Below are positions 38,918 to 52,613 of a stretch of 64,000 nt of DNA, in pieces. The stretch is from contig OZ038526.1 of NCBI GenBank assembly GCA_964036665.1, positions 37,324,001 to 37,388,000 of the forward strand, read 5' to 3'. The notes beneath the pieces are model-generated. The model saw only the letters and a list, made by a program, of their open reading frames with translations. It made no database searches and was not told where the DNA came from. The translations under genes and the position numbers were made by a program. The stretch's first letter is position 1, and each line of letters starts with the position of its first letter. Source of the stretch: Gordius sp. MW1. Its lineage: Eukaryota > Nematomorpha > Gordioida > Gordea > Gordiidae.

Positions 38918-41889
38918 TGGACAACGGACGGACAACAAAAGGACATCAGACGGACAACCGACGGACAACGGATTGACAACGGACGGACAACGGACGGACA
39001 ACGGACGGACAACGGACGGACAACGGACGGACAACGGACGGACAACAAAATGACATCAGACGGACAACGGACGGACAACGGAAGGACAACGGAAGGACAA
39101 CGGAAGGACAACGGAAGGACAACGGACGGACAACGGACGGACAACGGAAGGACAACGGAAGGACAACGGGCGGACAACGAACGGACAACAAACGGACAAC
39201 GGACAGCAACAAAAGGACATCTGACGGACAACGGAAGGACAACGGACGGACAACGGAAGGACAACGGGCGGACAACGGGCGGACAACGGACGGACAACGA
39301 ACGGACAACGAACGGACAACGAACGGACAACGGACAGACAACAAAAGGACATCAGACGGACAACGGAAGGACAACGGACGGACAACGGACGGACAACGGA
39401 AGGACAACGGAAGGACAACGGGCGGACAACGAACAGACAACGAACGGACAACGGACAGACAACAAAAGGACATCTGACGGACAACGGAAGGACAACGGAC
39501 GGACAACGGAAGGACAACGGAAGGACAACGGGCGGACAACGGACGGACAACGGAAGGACATCAGACGGACAACGAACGGACAACGGAAGGACAACAAAAG
39601 GACATCAGACGGACAACGAACGGACAACGAACGGACAACGAACGGACAACGGACGGACAACAAAAGGACATCAGACGGACAACGGACGGACAACGGAAGG
39701 ACAACGGGCGGACAACGGACGGACAACGGGCGGACAAGGGAAGGACAACGGAAGGACAACTGAAGGACAACGGGCGGACAACGGACGGACAACGGAAGGA
39801 CAACGGAAGGACAACAAAAGGACATCAGACGGACAACGGACGGACAACGGGCGGACAACGGACGGACAACGGACGGACAACGGACGGACAACGGAAGGAC
39901 ATCAGACGGACAAGGGACGGACAACGGACGGACAACGGAAGGACATCAGACGGACAACGGACGGACAACGAACGGACAACGGACGGACAACAAACGGACA
40001 ACGGAAGGACAACGGAAGGACAACGGACGGACAACGGACGGACAACGGAAGGACAACGGAAGGACAACGGAAGGACAACGGGCGGACAACGGACGGACAA
40101 CGGAAGGACATCAGACGGACAAGGGACGGACAACGGATGGACAACGGAAGGACATCAGACGGACAACGGACGGACAACGGAAGGACAAGAAAAGGACATC
40201 AGACGGACAACGGACGGACAACAAAAGGACATCAGACGGACAACGGACGGACAACGGAAGGACAACGGACGGACAACGGAAGGACAACGGAAGGACAACG
40301 GGCGGACAACGAACGGACAACAGACGGACAACGGAAGGACATCAGACGGACAACGGACGGACAACGGACGGACAACGGAAGGACATCAGACGGACAACGG
40401 ACGGACAACGGACGGACAACGGACGGACAACTGAAGGACATCAGACGGACAACGGACGGACAACGGACGGACAACAGACGAACAACGGGCGGACAACGAA
40501 CGGACAACGAACGGACAACGAACGGACAACGGACAGACAACAAAAGGACATCAGACGGACAACGGACGGACAACGAACGGACAACGGACGGACAACGGAC
40601 GGACAACGGACGGACAACAAAATGACATCAGACGGACAACGGACGGACAACGGAAGGACAACGGAAGGACAACGGAAGGACAACGGAAGGACAACGGACG
40701 GACAACGGACGGACAACGGAAGGACAACGGAAGGACAACGGGCGGACAACGAACGGACAACAAACGGACAACGGACAGACAACAAAAGAACATCTGACGG
40801 ACAACGGAAGGACAACGGACGGACAACGGACGGACAACGGAAGGACAACGGAAGGACAACGGGCGGACAACGGACGGACAACGAACGGACAACGAACGGA
40901 CAACGAACGGACAACGGACAGACAACAAAAGGACATCAGACGGACAACGGAAGGACAACGGACGGACAACGGACGGACAACGGAAGGACAACGGAAGGAC
41001 AACGGGCGGACAACGAACAGACAACGAACGGACAACGGACAGACAACAAAAGGACATCTGACGGACAACGGAAGGACAACGGACGGACAACGGAAGGACA
41101 ACGGAAGGACAACGGGCGGACAACGGACGGACAACGGAAGGACAACGGAAGGACAACAAAAGGACATCAGACGGACAACGGACGGACAACGGAAGGACAA
41201 CGGGCGGACAACGGACGGACAACGGAAGGACATCAGACGGACAACGGACGGACAACGGAAGGACAACGGGCGGACAACGGACGGACAACGGACGGACAAC
41301 GGACGGACAACGGGCGGACAACGGACGGACAACGGAAGGACAACGGAAGGACATCAGACGGACAACGGACGGACAACGGAAGGACAACGGAAGGACAACG
41401 GAAGGACAACGGGCGGACAACGGACGGACAACGGAAGGACAACGGAAGGACAACAAAAGGACATCAGACGGACAACGGACGGACAACGGAAGGACAACGG
41501 GCGGACAACGGAAGGACAACGGAAGGACAACGGACGGACAACGGACGGACAACGGAAGGACAACGGAAGGACAACGGAAGGACAACGGAAGGACATCAGA
41601 CGGACAACGGAAGGACAACGGAAGGACAACGGAAGGACAACGGAAGGACAACGGACGGACAACGGACGGACAACGGAAGGACAACGGAAGGACAACGGGC
41701 GGACAACGAACGGACAACAAACGGACAACGGACAGCAACAAAAGGACATCTGACGGACAACGGAAGGACAACGGACGGACAACGGACGGACAACGGAAGG
41801 ACAACGGGCGGACAACGGACGGACAACGGACGGACATCACGGACAACGAACGGACATCAGACGGACAACGGAAGGACAACGGACGGACA
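38918..41889 (+). repeat. 11-bp satellite array, segment 12 (mosaic)
   Basis: About 270 units with two 10-bp CAACAAAAGG units (near 39,207 and 41,732) and one ACATCACGG (41834-41842). The first 130 bp have six uA units after ATTG as after block 3. Then it follows 11,714 onward at 27,336 and later 27,292 bp. Beyond about 41,400 it follows 16,440 onward at 24,965 bp. It is therefore stitched from three parts of the first superunit family. Confidence 0.94.
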
Positions 41890-42308
41890 ATAGGCCTCAT
41901 TAAAATTTTTGATATCAGATGTGAATTCCGTAAAAAAAATTTTCTGATCAGAAAATATTTTTTTCGACCTCAAATTTTTTTCAATTTTTTTGTTCAACCA
42001 TATAGGCCTCATGAAAATTTTTGATATCAGAAGTGAATTCCGTAAAAAAAATTTTTTTGATCAGAAAATATTTTTTCGACCTCAAAATTTTTTCAATTTT
42101 TTTGTAACACCATATAGGCCTCATGAAATTTTCGATATCAGAGGTGAATTCCGAAAAAAAAATTTTTTTCGACTTGAAAATTTTTTAAATTTTTTTGTTT
42201 AACCATATAGGCTTCGTGAAAATTTCAGCGGACGGCTAAAAAGTCATATTATCAATGTTATTAACAAGAACAGAATACTCTCCGGGATTCAAACTTGTAG
42301 CCTCCTGA
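41890..42308 (+). repeat. AT-rich block 12 (type gamma, 419 bp)
   Basis: Gamma states in monomer 3 (CATGAAATTTTCGATATC) and a GGACGG tail with a type II flank, but the monomer 3 A/T run is nine A and seven T instead of ten and six as in blocks 4 and 7. Last block in the window. Confidence 0.95.
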
Positions 42309-44309
42309 TGGACAACGGACGGACAACAAAAGGACATCAGACGGACAACCGACGGACAACGGATTGACAACGGACGGACAACGGACGGACAACGGACGGA
42401 CAACGGACGGACAACGGGCGGACAACGGAAGGACAACGGACGGACAACGGACGGACAACAAAAGGACATCAGACGGACAACGGACGGACAACGGAAAGAC
42501 AACGGACGGACAACGGAAGGACAACGGAAGGACAACGGGCGGACAACGGACGGACAACGGAAGGACATCAGACGGACAACGGACGGACAACGGAAGGACA
42601 ACGGAAGGACAACGGGCGGACAACGGACGGACAACGGAAGGACAACGGACGGACAACGGGCGGACAACGGACGGACAACGGACGGACAACGGAAGGACAT
42701 CAGACGGACAAGGGACGGACAACGAACGGACAACGGACGGACAACAAAAGGACATCAGACGGACAAGGGACGGACAAAGAACGGACAACGGACGGACAAC
42801 GGACGGACAACAAAAGGACATCAGACGGACAACGGAAGGACAACGGACGGACAACGGAAGGAGAACGGACGGACAACGGACGGACAACGGGCGGACAACG
42901 GACGGACAACGGACGGACAACAGACGGACAACGGAAGGACATCAGACGGACAACGGACGGACAACGGAAGGACAACGGAAGGACAACGGGCGGACAACGG
43001 ACGGACAACGGACGGACAACGGAAGGACATCAGACGGACAAGGGACGGACAACGGACGGACAACGGAAGGACATCAGACGGACAACGGACGGACAACGAA
43101 CGGACAACGGACGGACAACGAACGGACAACGGAAGGACAACGGAAGGACAACGGACGGACAACGGACGGACAACGGAAGGACAAGGGAAGGACAACGGAA
43201 GGACAACGGGCGGACAACGGACGGACAACGGAAGGACATCAGACGGACAACGGACGGACAACGGAAGGACAACAAAAGGACATCAGACGGACAACGGACG
43301 GACAACAAAAGGACATCAGACGGACAACGGACGGACAACGGAAGGACAACGGACGGACAACGGAAGGACAACGGAAGGACAACGGGCGGACAACGAACGG
43401 ACAACAGACGGACAACGGAAGGACATCAGACGGACAACGAACGGACAACGGACGGACAACGGACGGACAACGGAAGGACATCAGACGGACAACGGACGGA
43501 CAACGGAAGGACAACGGACGGACAACGGACGGACAACAGACGGACAACGGGCGGACAACGGACGGACAACGAACGGACAACGAACGGACAAAGAACGGAC
43601 AACGGACAGACAACAAAAGGACATCAGACGGACAACGGACGGACAACGAACGGACAACGGACGGACAACGGACGGACAACGGACGGACAACAAAATGACA
43701 TCAGACGGACAACGGACGGACAACAAAAGGACATCAGACGGACAACGGACGGACAACGGAAGGACAACGGACGGACAACGGAAGGACAACAAAAGGACAT
43801 CTGACGGAGAACGGAAGGACAACGGACGGACAACGGACGGACAACGGAAGGACAACGGAAGGACAACGGGCGGACAACGGACGGACAACGAACGGACAAC
43901 GAACGGACAACGAACGGACAACGGACAGACAACAAAAGGACATCAGACGGACAACGGACGGACAACGAACGGACAACGGACGGACAACGGACGGACAACG
44001 GAAGGACAACGGACGGACAACGGACGGACAACAAAAGGACATCAGACGGACAACGGACGGACAACGGAAAGACAACGGACGGACAACGGAAGGACAACGG
44101 AAGGACAACGGGCGGACAACGGACGGACAACGGAAGGACATCAGACGGACAACGGACGGACAACGGAAGGACAACGGAAGGACAACGGGCGGACAACGGA
44201 CGGACAACGGAAGGACAACGGACGGACAACGGACGGACAACGGAAGGACAACGGAAGGACATCAGACGGACAACGAACGGACAACGAACGGACAATGAAC
44301 GGACAACGG

Positions 44310-44930
44310 ACGGACAACAAAAGGACATCAGACGGACAAGGGACGGACAAAGAACGGACAACGGACGGACAACAAAAGGACATCAGACGGACAACGGAAG
44401 GACAACGGACGGACAACGGAAGGAGAACGGACGGACAACGGACGGACAACGGGCGGACAACGGACGGACAACGGACGGACAACAGACGGACAACGGAAGG
44501 ACATCAGACGGACAACGGACGGACAACGGAAGGACAACGGAAGGACAACGGGCGGACAACGGACGGACAACGGACGGACAACGGAAGGACATCAGACGGA
44601 CAAGGGACGGACAACGGACGGACAACGGAAGGACAACAAAAGGACATCAGACGGACAAGGGACGGACAAAGAACGGACAACGGACGGACAACGGACGGAC
44701 AACAAAAGGACATCAGACGGACAACGGAAGGACAACGGACGGACAACGGAAGGAGAACGGACGGACAACGGACGGACAACGGGCGGACAACGGACGGACA
44801 ACGGACGGACAACAGACGGACAACGGAAGGACATCAGACGGACAACGGACGGACAACGGAAGGACAACGGAAGGACAACGGGCGGACAACGGACGGACAA
44901 CGGACGGACAACGGAAGGACATCAGACGGA
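44310..44930 (+). repeat. Tandem duplication, 330-bp unit
   Basis: Two neighbouring copies 30 units apart. Rare ACAACAGACGG units lie at about 44,480 and 44,810, and both copies carry ACAAAGAACGG and the GGAAGGAGAACGG word. The content is that of the region after blocks 4 and 7 (about 17,800 and 26,600), so a piece of the first superunit family was duplicated again here. Confidence 0.8.
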
Positions 44931-45849
44931 CAAGGGACGGACAACGGACGGACAACGGAAGGACATCAGACGGACAACGGACGGACAACGAACGGACAAC
45001 GGACGGACAACGAACGGACAACGGAAGGACAACGGAAGGACAACGGACGGACAACGAACGGACAATAAACGGACAACGGACAGACAACAAAAGGACATCT
45101 GACGGACAACGGAAGGACAACGGACGGACAACGGACGGACAACGGAAGGACAACGGAAGGACAACGGGCGGACAACGGACGGACAACGAACGGACAACGA
45201 ACGGACATAAGACGGACAACAAAAGGACATCTGACGGACAACGGAAGGACTACGGACGGACAAAGGACGGACAACGGAAGGACAACGGAAGGACAACGGG
45301 CGGACAACGAACGGACAACGAACGGACAACGAACGGACAACGAACGGACAACGGACAGACAACAAAAGGACATCAGACGGACAACGGAAGGACAACGGAC
45401 GGACAACGGACGGACAACGGAAGGACAACGGAAGGACAACGGGCGGACAACGAACGGACAACGAACGGACAACGGACAGAGAACAAAAGGACATCTGACG
45501 GACAATGGAAGGACAACGGACGGACAACGGACGGACAACGGAAGGACAACGGACGGACAACGGACGGACAAAGGAAGGACAACGGAAGGACAACGGAAGG
45601 ACAACGGATGGACAACGGGCGGACAACGGACGGACAACAAAATGACATCAGAAGGACAACGGAAGGACAATGGAAGGACAACAGAAGGACAACGGAAGGA
45701 CAACGGAAGGACAACGGAAGGACAACGGAAGGACAACGGGCGGACAACGGACGGACAACGGAAGGACATCAGACGGACAACGGACGGACAACGGAAGGAC
45801 AACGGACGGACAACGGACGGACAACGGAAGGACAACGGGCGGACAACGG

Positions 45850-47015
45850 ACGGACAACGGAAGCACAACGGAATGACAACGGGCGGACAACGGACGGACA
45901 ACGGAAGGACATCAGACGGACAACGGACGGACAACGGAAGGACAACAAACGGACAACGAACGGACAACGAACGGACAACGGGCGGACAACGGAAGGACAA
46001 CGGAAGGACAACGGAAGGACAACGGACGGACAACGGACGGACAACAAAAGGACATCAAACGGACAACGGACGGACAACGGAAGGACAACGGACGGACAAC
46101 GGAAGGAGAACGGAAGGACAACGGGCGGACAACGGACGGACAACGGACGGACAACTAACGGACAACAAAATGACATCAGACGGACAACGGAAGGACAACG
46201 GATGGACAACGGGCGGACAACGGACGGACAACAAAATGACATCAGACGGACAACGGAAGGACAACGGAAGGACAACGGAAGGACAACGGGCGGACAACGG
46301 ACGGACAACGGAAGGACATCAGACGGACAACGGACGGACAACGGACGGACAACGGACGGACAACGGACGGACAACGGAAGGACAACGGACGGACAACGGA
46401 GGGACAACGAACGGACAACGGAAGGACAACGGAAGGACAACGGACGGACAACGAACGGACAATAAACGGACAACGGACAGACAACAAAAGGACATCTGAC
46501 GGACAACGGAAGGACAACGGACGGACAACGGACGGACAACGGAAGGACAACGGAAGGACAACGGGCGGACAACGGACGGACAACGAACGGACAACGGACG
46601 GACAATAAACGGACAACGGACAGACAACAAAAGGACATCTGACGGACAACGGAAGGACAACGGACGGACAACGGACGGACAACGGAAGGACAACGGAAGG
46701 ACAACGGGCGGACAACGGACGGACAACGGAAGGACAACAAAAGGACATCAGACGGACAACGAACGGACAACGAACGGACAACGAACGGACAACGAACGGA
46801 CAACGAACGGACAACGAACGGACAACGGATAGACAACGAAAGGACATCAGACGGACAACGGGCGGACAACGGACGGACAACGGAAGCACAACGGAATGAC
46901 AACGGGCGGACAACGGACGGACAACGGAAGGACATCAGACGGACAACGGACGGACAACGGAAGGACAACAAACGGACAACGAACGGACAACGAACGGACA
47001 ACGGGCGGACAACGG
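45850..47015 (+). repeat. Local duplication, 1,023-bp offset
   Basis: The rare word ACAACGGAAGC then ACAACGGAATG appears at about 45,854 and 46,877, 93 units apart, followed in both by uC, uA, uB, uD, uA, uB, ACAACAAACGG and two uF units. I can trace the match for about 140 bp from each marker. Confidence 0.75.
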
Positions 47016-47299
47016 AAGGACAACGGACGGACAACGGACGGACAACGGAAGGACAACGGAAGGACAACGGGCGGACAACGGACGGACAACGGAAGGACAA
47101 CAAAAGGACATCAGACGGACAACGAACGGACAACGAACGGACAACGAACGGACAACGAACGGACAACGAACGGACAACGAACGGACAACGGATAGACAAC
47201 AAAAGGACATCAGACGGACAACGGACGGACAACGAACGGACAACGGACGGACAACGGACGGACAACAAAATGACATCAGACGGACAACGGACGGACAAC

Positions 47300-48912
47300 G
47301 GAAGGACAACAAAAGGACATCAGACGGACAACGGACGGACAACAAAAGGACATCAGACGGACAACGGACGGACAACGGAAGGACAACGGACGGACAACGG
47401 AAGGACAACGGAAGGACAACGGGCGGACAACGAACGGACAACGAACGGACAACGGACGGACAACGGAAGGACAACGGACGGACAACGGAAGGACAACGGA
47501 AGGACAACGGGCGGACAACGGACGGACAACGGAAGGACAACGAGCGGACATCAGACGGACAACGGACGGACAACGGAAGGACAACAAAAGGACATGAGAC
47601 GGACAACGAACGGACAACGAACGGACAACGAACGGACAACGAACGGTCAACGGACAGACAACAAAAGGACATCAGACGGACAACGGACGGACAACGAACG
47701 GACAACGGACGGACAACGGACGGACAACTAACGGACAACAAAATGACATCAGACGGACAACGGAAGGACAACGGATGGACAACGGGCGGACAACGGACGG
47801 ACAACAAAATGACATCAGACGGACAACGGACGTACAACGGAAGGACAACGGAAGGACAACGGAAGGACAACGGAAGGACAACGGGCGGACAACGGACGGA
47901 CAACGGAAGGACATCAGACGGACAACGGACGGACAACGGACGGACAACGGACGGACAACGGAAGGACAACGGACGGACAACGGACGGACAACGAACGGAC
48001 AACGGAAGGACAACGGAAGGACAACGGACGGACAACGAACGGACAATAAACGGACAACGGACAGACAACAAAAGGACATCTGACGGACAACGGAAGGACA
48101 ACGGACGGACAACGGACGGACAACGGAAGGACAACGGAAGGACAACGGGCGGACAACGGACGGACAACGAACGGACAACGAACGGACAACGGACAGACAA
48201 CAAAAGGACATCAGACGGACAACGGAAGGACAACGGACGGACAACGGACGGACAACGGAAGGACAACGGAAGGACAACGGGCGGACAACGAACGGACAAC
48301 GAACGGACAACGAACGGACAACGGACAGACAACAAAAGGACATCTGACGGACAACGGAAGGACAACGGACGGACAACGGAAGGACAACGGAAGGACAACG
48401 GGCGGACAACGGACGGACAACGGAAGGACATCAGACGGACAACGAACGGACAACGGAAGGACAACAAAAGGACATCAGACGGACAACGAACGGACAACGG
48501 AAGGACAACGGACGGACAACGGACGGACAACGGAAGGACAACGGAAGGACAACGGGCGGACAACGGACGGACAACGGAAGGACAACAAAAGGACATCAGA
48601 CGGACAACGAACGGACAACGAACGGACAACGAACGGACAACGAACGGACAACGAACGGACAACGGATAGACAACAAAAGGACATCAGACGGACAACGGAC
48701 GGACAACGGACGGACAACGGACGGACAACGGATGGACAACGGGCGGACAACGGACGGACAACGGACGGACAACGGACGGACAACGGACGGACAACGGAAG
48801 GACAACGGACGGACAACGGACGGACAACGAACGGACAACGGAAGGACAACGGAAGGACAACGGACGGACAACGAACGGACAATAAACGGACAACGGACAG
48901 ACAACAAAAGGA
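47300..48912 (+). repeat. Segmental duplication, left copy (offset 1,903 bp)
   Basis: Matches 49,181-50,815. The marker ACAACTAACGG before uE' lies at 47,725 and 49,628, 173 units apart. ACAACGGACGTACAACGG near 47,829 recurs near 49,732. The copies part at about 48,912, where uE is followed by uB here and by uJ in the right copy. Confidence 0.85.
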
Positions 48913-49180
48913 CAACGGAAGGACAACGGGCGGACAACGGAAGGACAATGGGCGGACAACGGGCCGACAACGGACGGACAACGGAAGGACATCAGACGGA
49001 CAAGGGACGGACAACGGATGGACAACGGACGGACAACGGACGGACAACAAAAGGACATCAGACGGACAACGAACGGACAACGGGCGGACAACGGACGGAC
49101 AACGGAAGGACATCAGATGGACAAGGGACGGACAACGGATGGACAACGGAAGGACATCAGACGGACAACGGACGGAGAAG

Positions 49181-50815
49181 GGAAGGACAACAAAAGGACA
49201 TCAGACGGACAACGGACGGACAACAAAAGGACATCAGACGGACAACGGACGGACAACGGAAGGACAACGGACGGACAACGGAAGGACAACGGACGGACAA
49301 CGGAAGGACAACGGAAGGACAACGGGCGGACAACGAACGGACAACGAACGGACAACGGACGGACAACGGAAGGACAACGGACGGACAACGGAAGGACAAC
49401 GGAAGGACAACGGGCGGACAACGGACGGACAACGGAAGGACAACGAGCGGACATCAGACGGACAACGGACGGACAACGGAAGGACAACAAAAGGACATGA
49501 GACGGACAACGAACGGACAACGAACGGACAACGAACGGACAACGAACGGTCAACGGACAGACAACAAAAGGACATCAGACGGACAACGGACGGACAACGA
49601 ACGGACAACGGACGGACAACGGACGGACAACTAACGGACAACAAAATGACATCAGACGGACAACGGAAGGACAACGGATGGACAACGGGCGGACAACGGA
49701 CGGACAACAAAATGACATCAGACGGACAACGGACGTACAACGGAAGGACAACGGAAGGACAACGGAAGGACAACGGAAGGACAACGGGCGGACAACGGAC
49801 GGACAACGGAAGGACATCAGACGGACAACGGACGGACAACGGACGGACAACGGACGGACAACGGAAGGACAACGGACGGACAACGGACGGACAACGAACG
49901 GACAACGGAAGGACAACGGAAGGACAACGGACGGACAACGAACGGACAATAAACGGACAACGGACAGACAACAAAAGGACATCTGACGGACAACGGAAGG
50001 ACAACGGACGGACAACGGACGGACAACGGAAGGACAACGGAAGGACAACGGGCGGACAACGGACGGACAACGAACGGACAACGAACGGACAACGGACAGA
50101 CAACAAAAGGACATCAGACGGACAACGGAAGGACAACGGACGGACAACGGACGGACAACGGAAGGACAACGGAAGGACAACGGGCGGACAACGAACGGAC
50201 AACGAACGGACAACGAACGGACAACGGACAGACAACAAAAGGACATCTGACGGACAACGGAAGGACAACGGACGGACAACGGAAGGACAACGGAAGGACA
50301 ACGGGCGGACAACGGACGGACAACGGAAGGACATCAGACGGACAACGAACGGACAACGGAAGGACAACAAAAGGACATCAGACGGACAACGAACGGACAA
50401 CGGAAGGACAACGGACGGACAACGGACGGACAACGGAAGGACAACGGATAGACAACGGGCGGACAACGGACGGACAACGGAAGGACAACAAAAGGACATC
50501 AGACGGACAACGAACGGACAACGAACGGACAACGAACGGACAACGAACGGACAACGAACGGACAACGGATAGACAACAAAAGGACATCAGACGGACAACG
50601 GACGGACAACGGACGGACAACGGACGGACAACGGATGGACAACGGGCGGACAACGGACGGACAACGGACGGACAACGGACGGACAACGGACGGACAACGG
50701 AAGGACAACGGACGGACAACGGACGGACAACGAACGGACAACGGAAGGACAACGGAAGGACAACGGACGGACAACGAACGGACAATAAACGGACAACGGA
50801 CAGACAACAAAAGGA
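49181..50815 (+). repeat. Segmental duplication, right copy (offset 1,903 bp)
   Basis: Partner of 47,300-48,912. Near 49,280 it carries two extra units (uA uB inserted), so the offset is 1,881 bp before that point and 1,903 bp after it. One substitution changes uC-side sequence near 50,450 (GGATAG here, GGAAGG near 48,547). Confidence 0.83.
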
Positions 50816-51584
50816 CATCTGACGGACAACGGAAGGACAACGGACGGACAACGGACGGACAACGGAAGGACAACGGAAGGACAACGGGCGGACAACGGAC
50901 GGACAACGAACGGACAACGAACGGACATCAGACGGACAACGAACGGACAACGAACGGACAACGAACGGACAACGAACGGACAACGAACGGACAACGGATA
51001 GACAACAAAAGGACATCAGACGGACAACGGACGGACAACGGAAGGACAACGGACGGACAACGGAAGGACAACGGAAGGACAACGGGCGGACAACGAACGG
51101 ACAACGAACGGACAACGGAAGGACAACGGACGGACAACGGAAGGACAACGGAAGGACAACGGAAGGACAACGGACGGACAACGGACGGACAACGGACGGA
51201 CAACGGAAGGACAACGGAAGGACAACGGGCGGACAACGAACGGACAACAAACGGACAACAGACAGACAACAAAAGGACATCTGACGGACAACGGAAGGAC
51301 AACGGGCGGACAACGGACGGACAACGGACGGACAAAGGAAGGACATCAGACGGACAAGGGACGGACAACGCACGGACAACGGAAGGACATCAGACGGACA
51401 ACCGACGGACAAGAACGGACAACGGACGGACAACGAACGGACAACGGAAGGACAACGGAAGGACAACGGACGGACAACGGACGGACAACGGACGGACAAC
51501 GGAAGGACAACGGAAGGACAACGGAAGGACAATGGGCGGACAACGGGCGGACAACGGACGGACAACGGAAGGACATCAGACGGA

Positions 51585-52613
51585 CAAGGGACGGACAACG
51601 GATGGACAACGGACGGACAACGGACGGACAACAAAAGGACATCAGACGGACAACGAACGGACAACGGGCGGACAACGGACGGACAACGGAAGGACATCAG
51701 ATGGACAAGGGACGGACAACGGATGGACAACGGAAGGACATCAGACGGACAACGGACGGACAAGGGAAGGACAACAAAAGGACATCAGACGGACAACGGA
51801 CGGACAACAAAAGGACATCAGACGGACAACGGACGGACAACGGAAGGACAACGGACGGACAACGGAAGGACAACGGACGGACAACGGAAGGACAACGGAA
51901 GGACAACGGGCGGACAACGAACGGACAACGAACGGACAACGGACGGACAACGGAAGGACAACGGACGGACAACGGAAGGACAACGGAAGGACAACGGGCG
52001 GACAACGGACGGACAACAGAAGGACAACGGGCGGACATCAGACGGACAACGGACGGACAACGGAAGGACAACAAAAGGACATCAGACGGACAACGAACGG
52101 ACAACGAACGGACAACGAACGGACAACGAACGGACAACGAACGGACAACGGATAGACAACAAAAGGACATCAGACGGACAACGGACGGACAACGAACGGA
52201 CAACGGACGGACAACGGACGGACAACAAAATGACATCAGACGGACAAGGGACGGACAACGGATGGACAACGGACGGACAACGGACGGACAACAAAAGGAC
52301 ATCAGACGGACAACGAACGGACAACGGGCGGACAACGGACGGACAACGGAAGGACATCAGATGGACAAGGGACGGACAACGGATGGACAACGGAAGGACA
52401 TCAGACGGACAACGGACGGACAAGGGAAGGACAACAAAAGGACATCAGACGGACAACGGACGGACAACAAAAGGACATCAGACGGACAACGGACGGACAA
52501 CGGAAGGACAACGGACGGACAACGGAAGGACAACGGACGGACAACGGAAGGACAACGGAAGGACAACGGGCGGACAACGAACGGACAACGAACGGACAAC
52601 GGACGGACAACGG
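51585..52613 (+). repeat. Tandem duplication, 660-bp offset
   Basis: Bases from about 51,585 to 51,953 are repeated from about 52,245 to 52,613, 60 units away, with no difference that I could see by eye, including the rare ACATCAGATGG-uG pair. A related copy begins near 49,001. The copies part at 51,954 and 52,614. Confidence 0.85.
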
